From Bacteroidota bacterium (GTDB lineage: Bacteria > Bacteroidota > Bacteroidia > Chitinophagales > Chitinophagaceae), in the NCBI GenBank assembly GCA_016868815.1, contig VGFQ01000019.1:1-36972 (forward strand): 36,972 nt of DNA, read 5' to 3'. Below are positions 36,951-36,972 of this stretch, piece by piece. Positions within the stretch are counted from its first letter, which is position 1. Every line of letters starts with the position of its first letter. The notes below the pieces were generated by a model that worked only from the letters and a program-made list of their open reading frames with translations, was not told the origin of the DNA and did not search any database. The position numbers were made by a program, and so were the translations under genes.

Positions 36951-36972
36951 ATGGCCAAAGCATCTAAGAAAG
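36951..36972 (+). CDS. Start of an unidentified gene (cut by window end)
   Basis: ATG 36951 opens a frame reading MAKASKK to the end of the window. It follows a strongly AT-rich stretch divergent from rplK, consistent with a promoter region. Seven codons are too few to identify the product; a Lys/Ala-rich start is seen in small basic DNA-binding and ribosomal proteins, among others. It does not resemble the expected neighbours secE, nusG or tuf, which would also read on the opposite strand here. Confidence 0.4.

Overview
The window comes from a Bacteroidota bacterium, probably an aquatic photoheterotroph. The clues are Bacteroidota-type promoter boxes (TAnnTTTG at about -7, with TTTG 19 nt upstream in front of rplK), little sign of Shine-Dalgarno sites, a short leuA without its regulatory domain, a fused ThrA, and a proteorhodopsin with the DTE pump motif and a Met at the spectral tuning site. 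Coding DNA is GC-rich while the longer intergenic stretches are very AT-rich. Family assignments rest on motifs read by eye; no database search was possible.

Layout. (1) 1-10461, + strand: a compact branched-chain amino acid block, leuA (3' part only)-leuC-leuD-leuB-ilvD-ilvB-ilvN-ilvC-ilvA, with short gaps or overlaps. (2) 10602-19595, + strand: nitrogen assimilation, with gltB and gltD (glutamate synthase), an Amt ammonium transporter and an outer-membrane beta-barrel. (3) 19683-20126: a small bactofilin-like gene with no normal start codon in front of its conserved part. (4) 20164-27704: phosphoenolpyruvate carboxylase (ppc, - strand), divergent from thrA-thrB-thrC (+ strand). (5) 27751-29531, - strand: a light-energy cassette of proteorhodopsin followed by blh (retinal-forming carotenoid cleavage), with a strong terminator between them. 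(6) 29921-30361, + strand: a hotdog-fold thioesterase. (7) 30407-36668, - strand: rplK-rplA-rplJ-rplL-rpoB, ending in a terminator. (8) 36951 onward, + strand: the first codons of another gene.

How the genes fit together. PEP carboxylase makes oxaloacetate, the precursor of aspartate. ThrABC take aspartate-derived intermediates to threonine. IlvA converts threonine to 2-oxobutanoate, and the Ilv and Leu enzymes make isoleucine, valine and leucine precursors. GltBD and Amt supply the glutamate nitrogen needed for the final transaminations. Proteorhodopsin would supply proton-motive force in light, and Blh its retinal.

Most notable points: rpoB is separated from rpoC, which is absent downstream, and the cluster also lacks secE-nusG upstream. 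The proteorhodopsin has a glycine at the position that opens the carotenoid-antenna fenestration in xanthorhodopsin. A perfect 15-bp-stem terminator separates proteorhodopsin from blh, leaving blh no room for its own intergenic promoter. I saw no tRNA, rRNA, CRISPR array, insertion sequence or phage genes.
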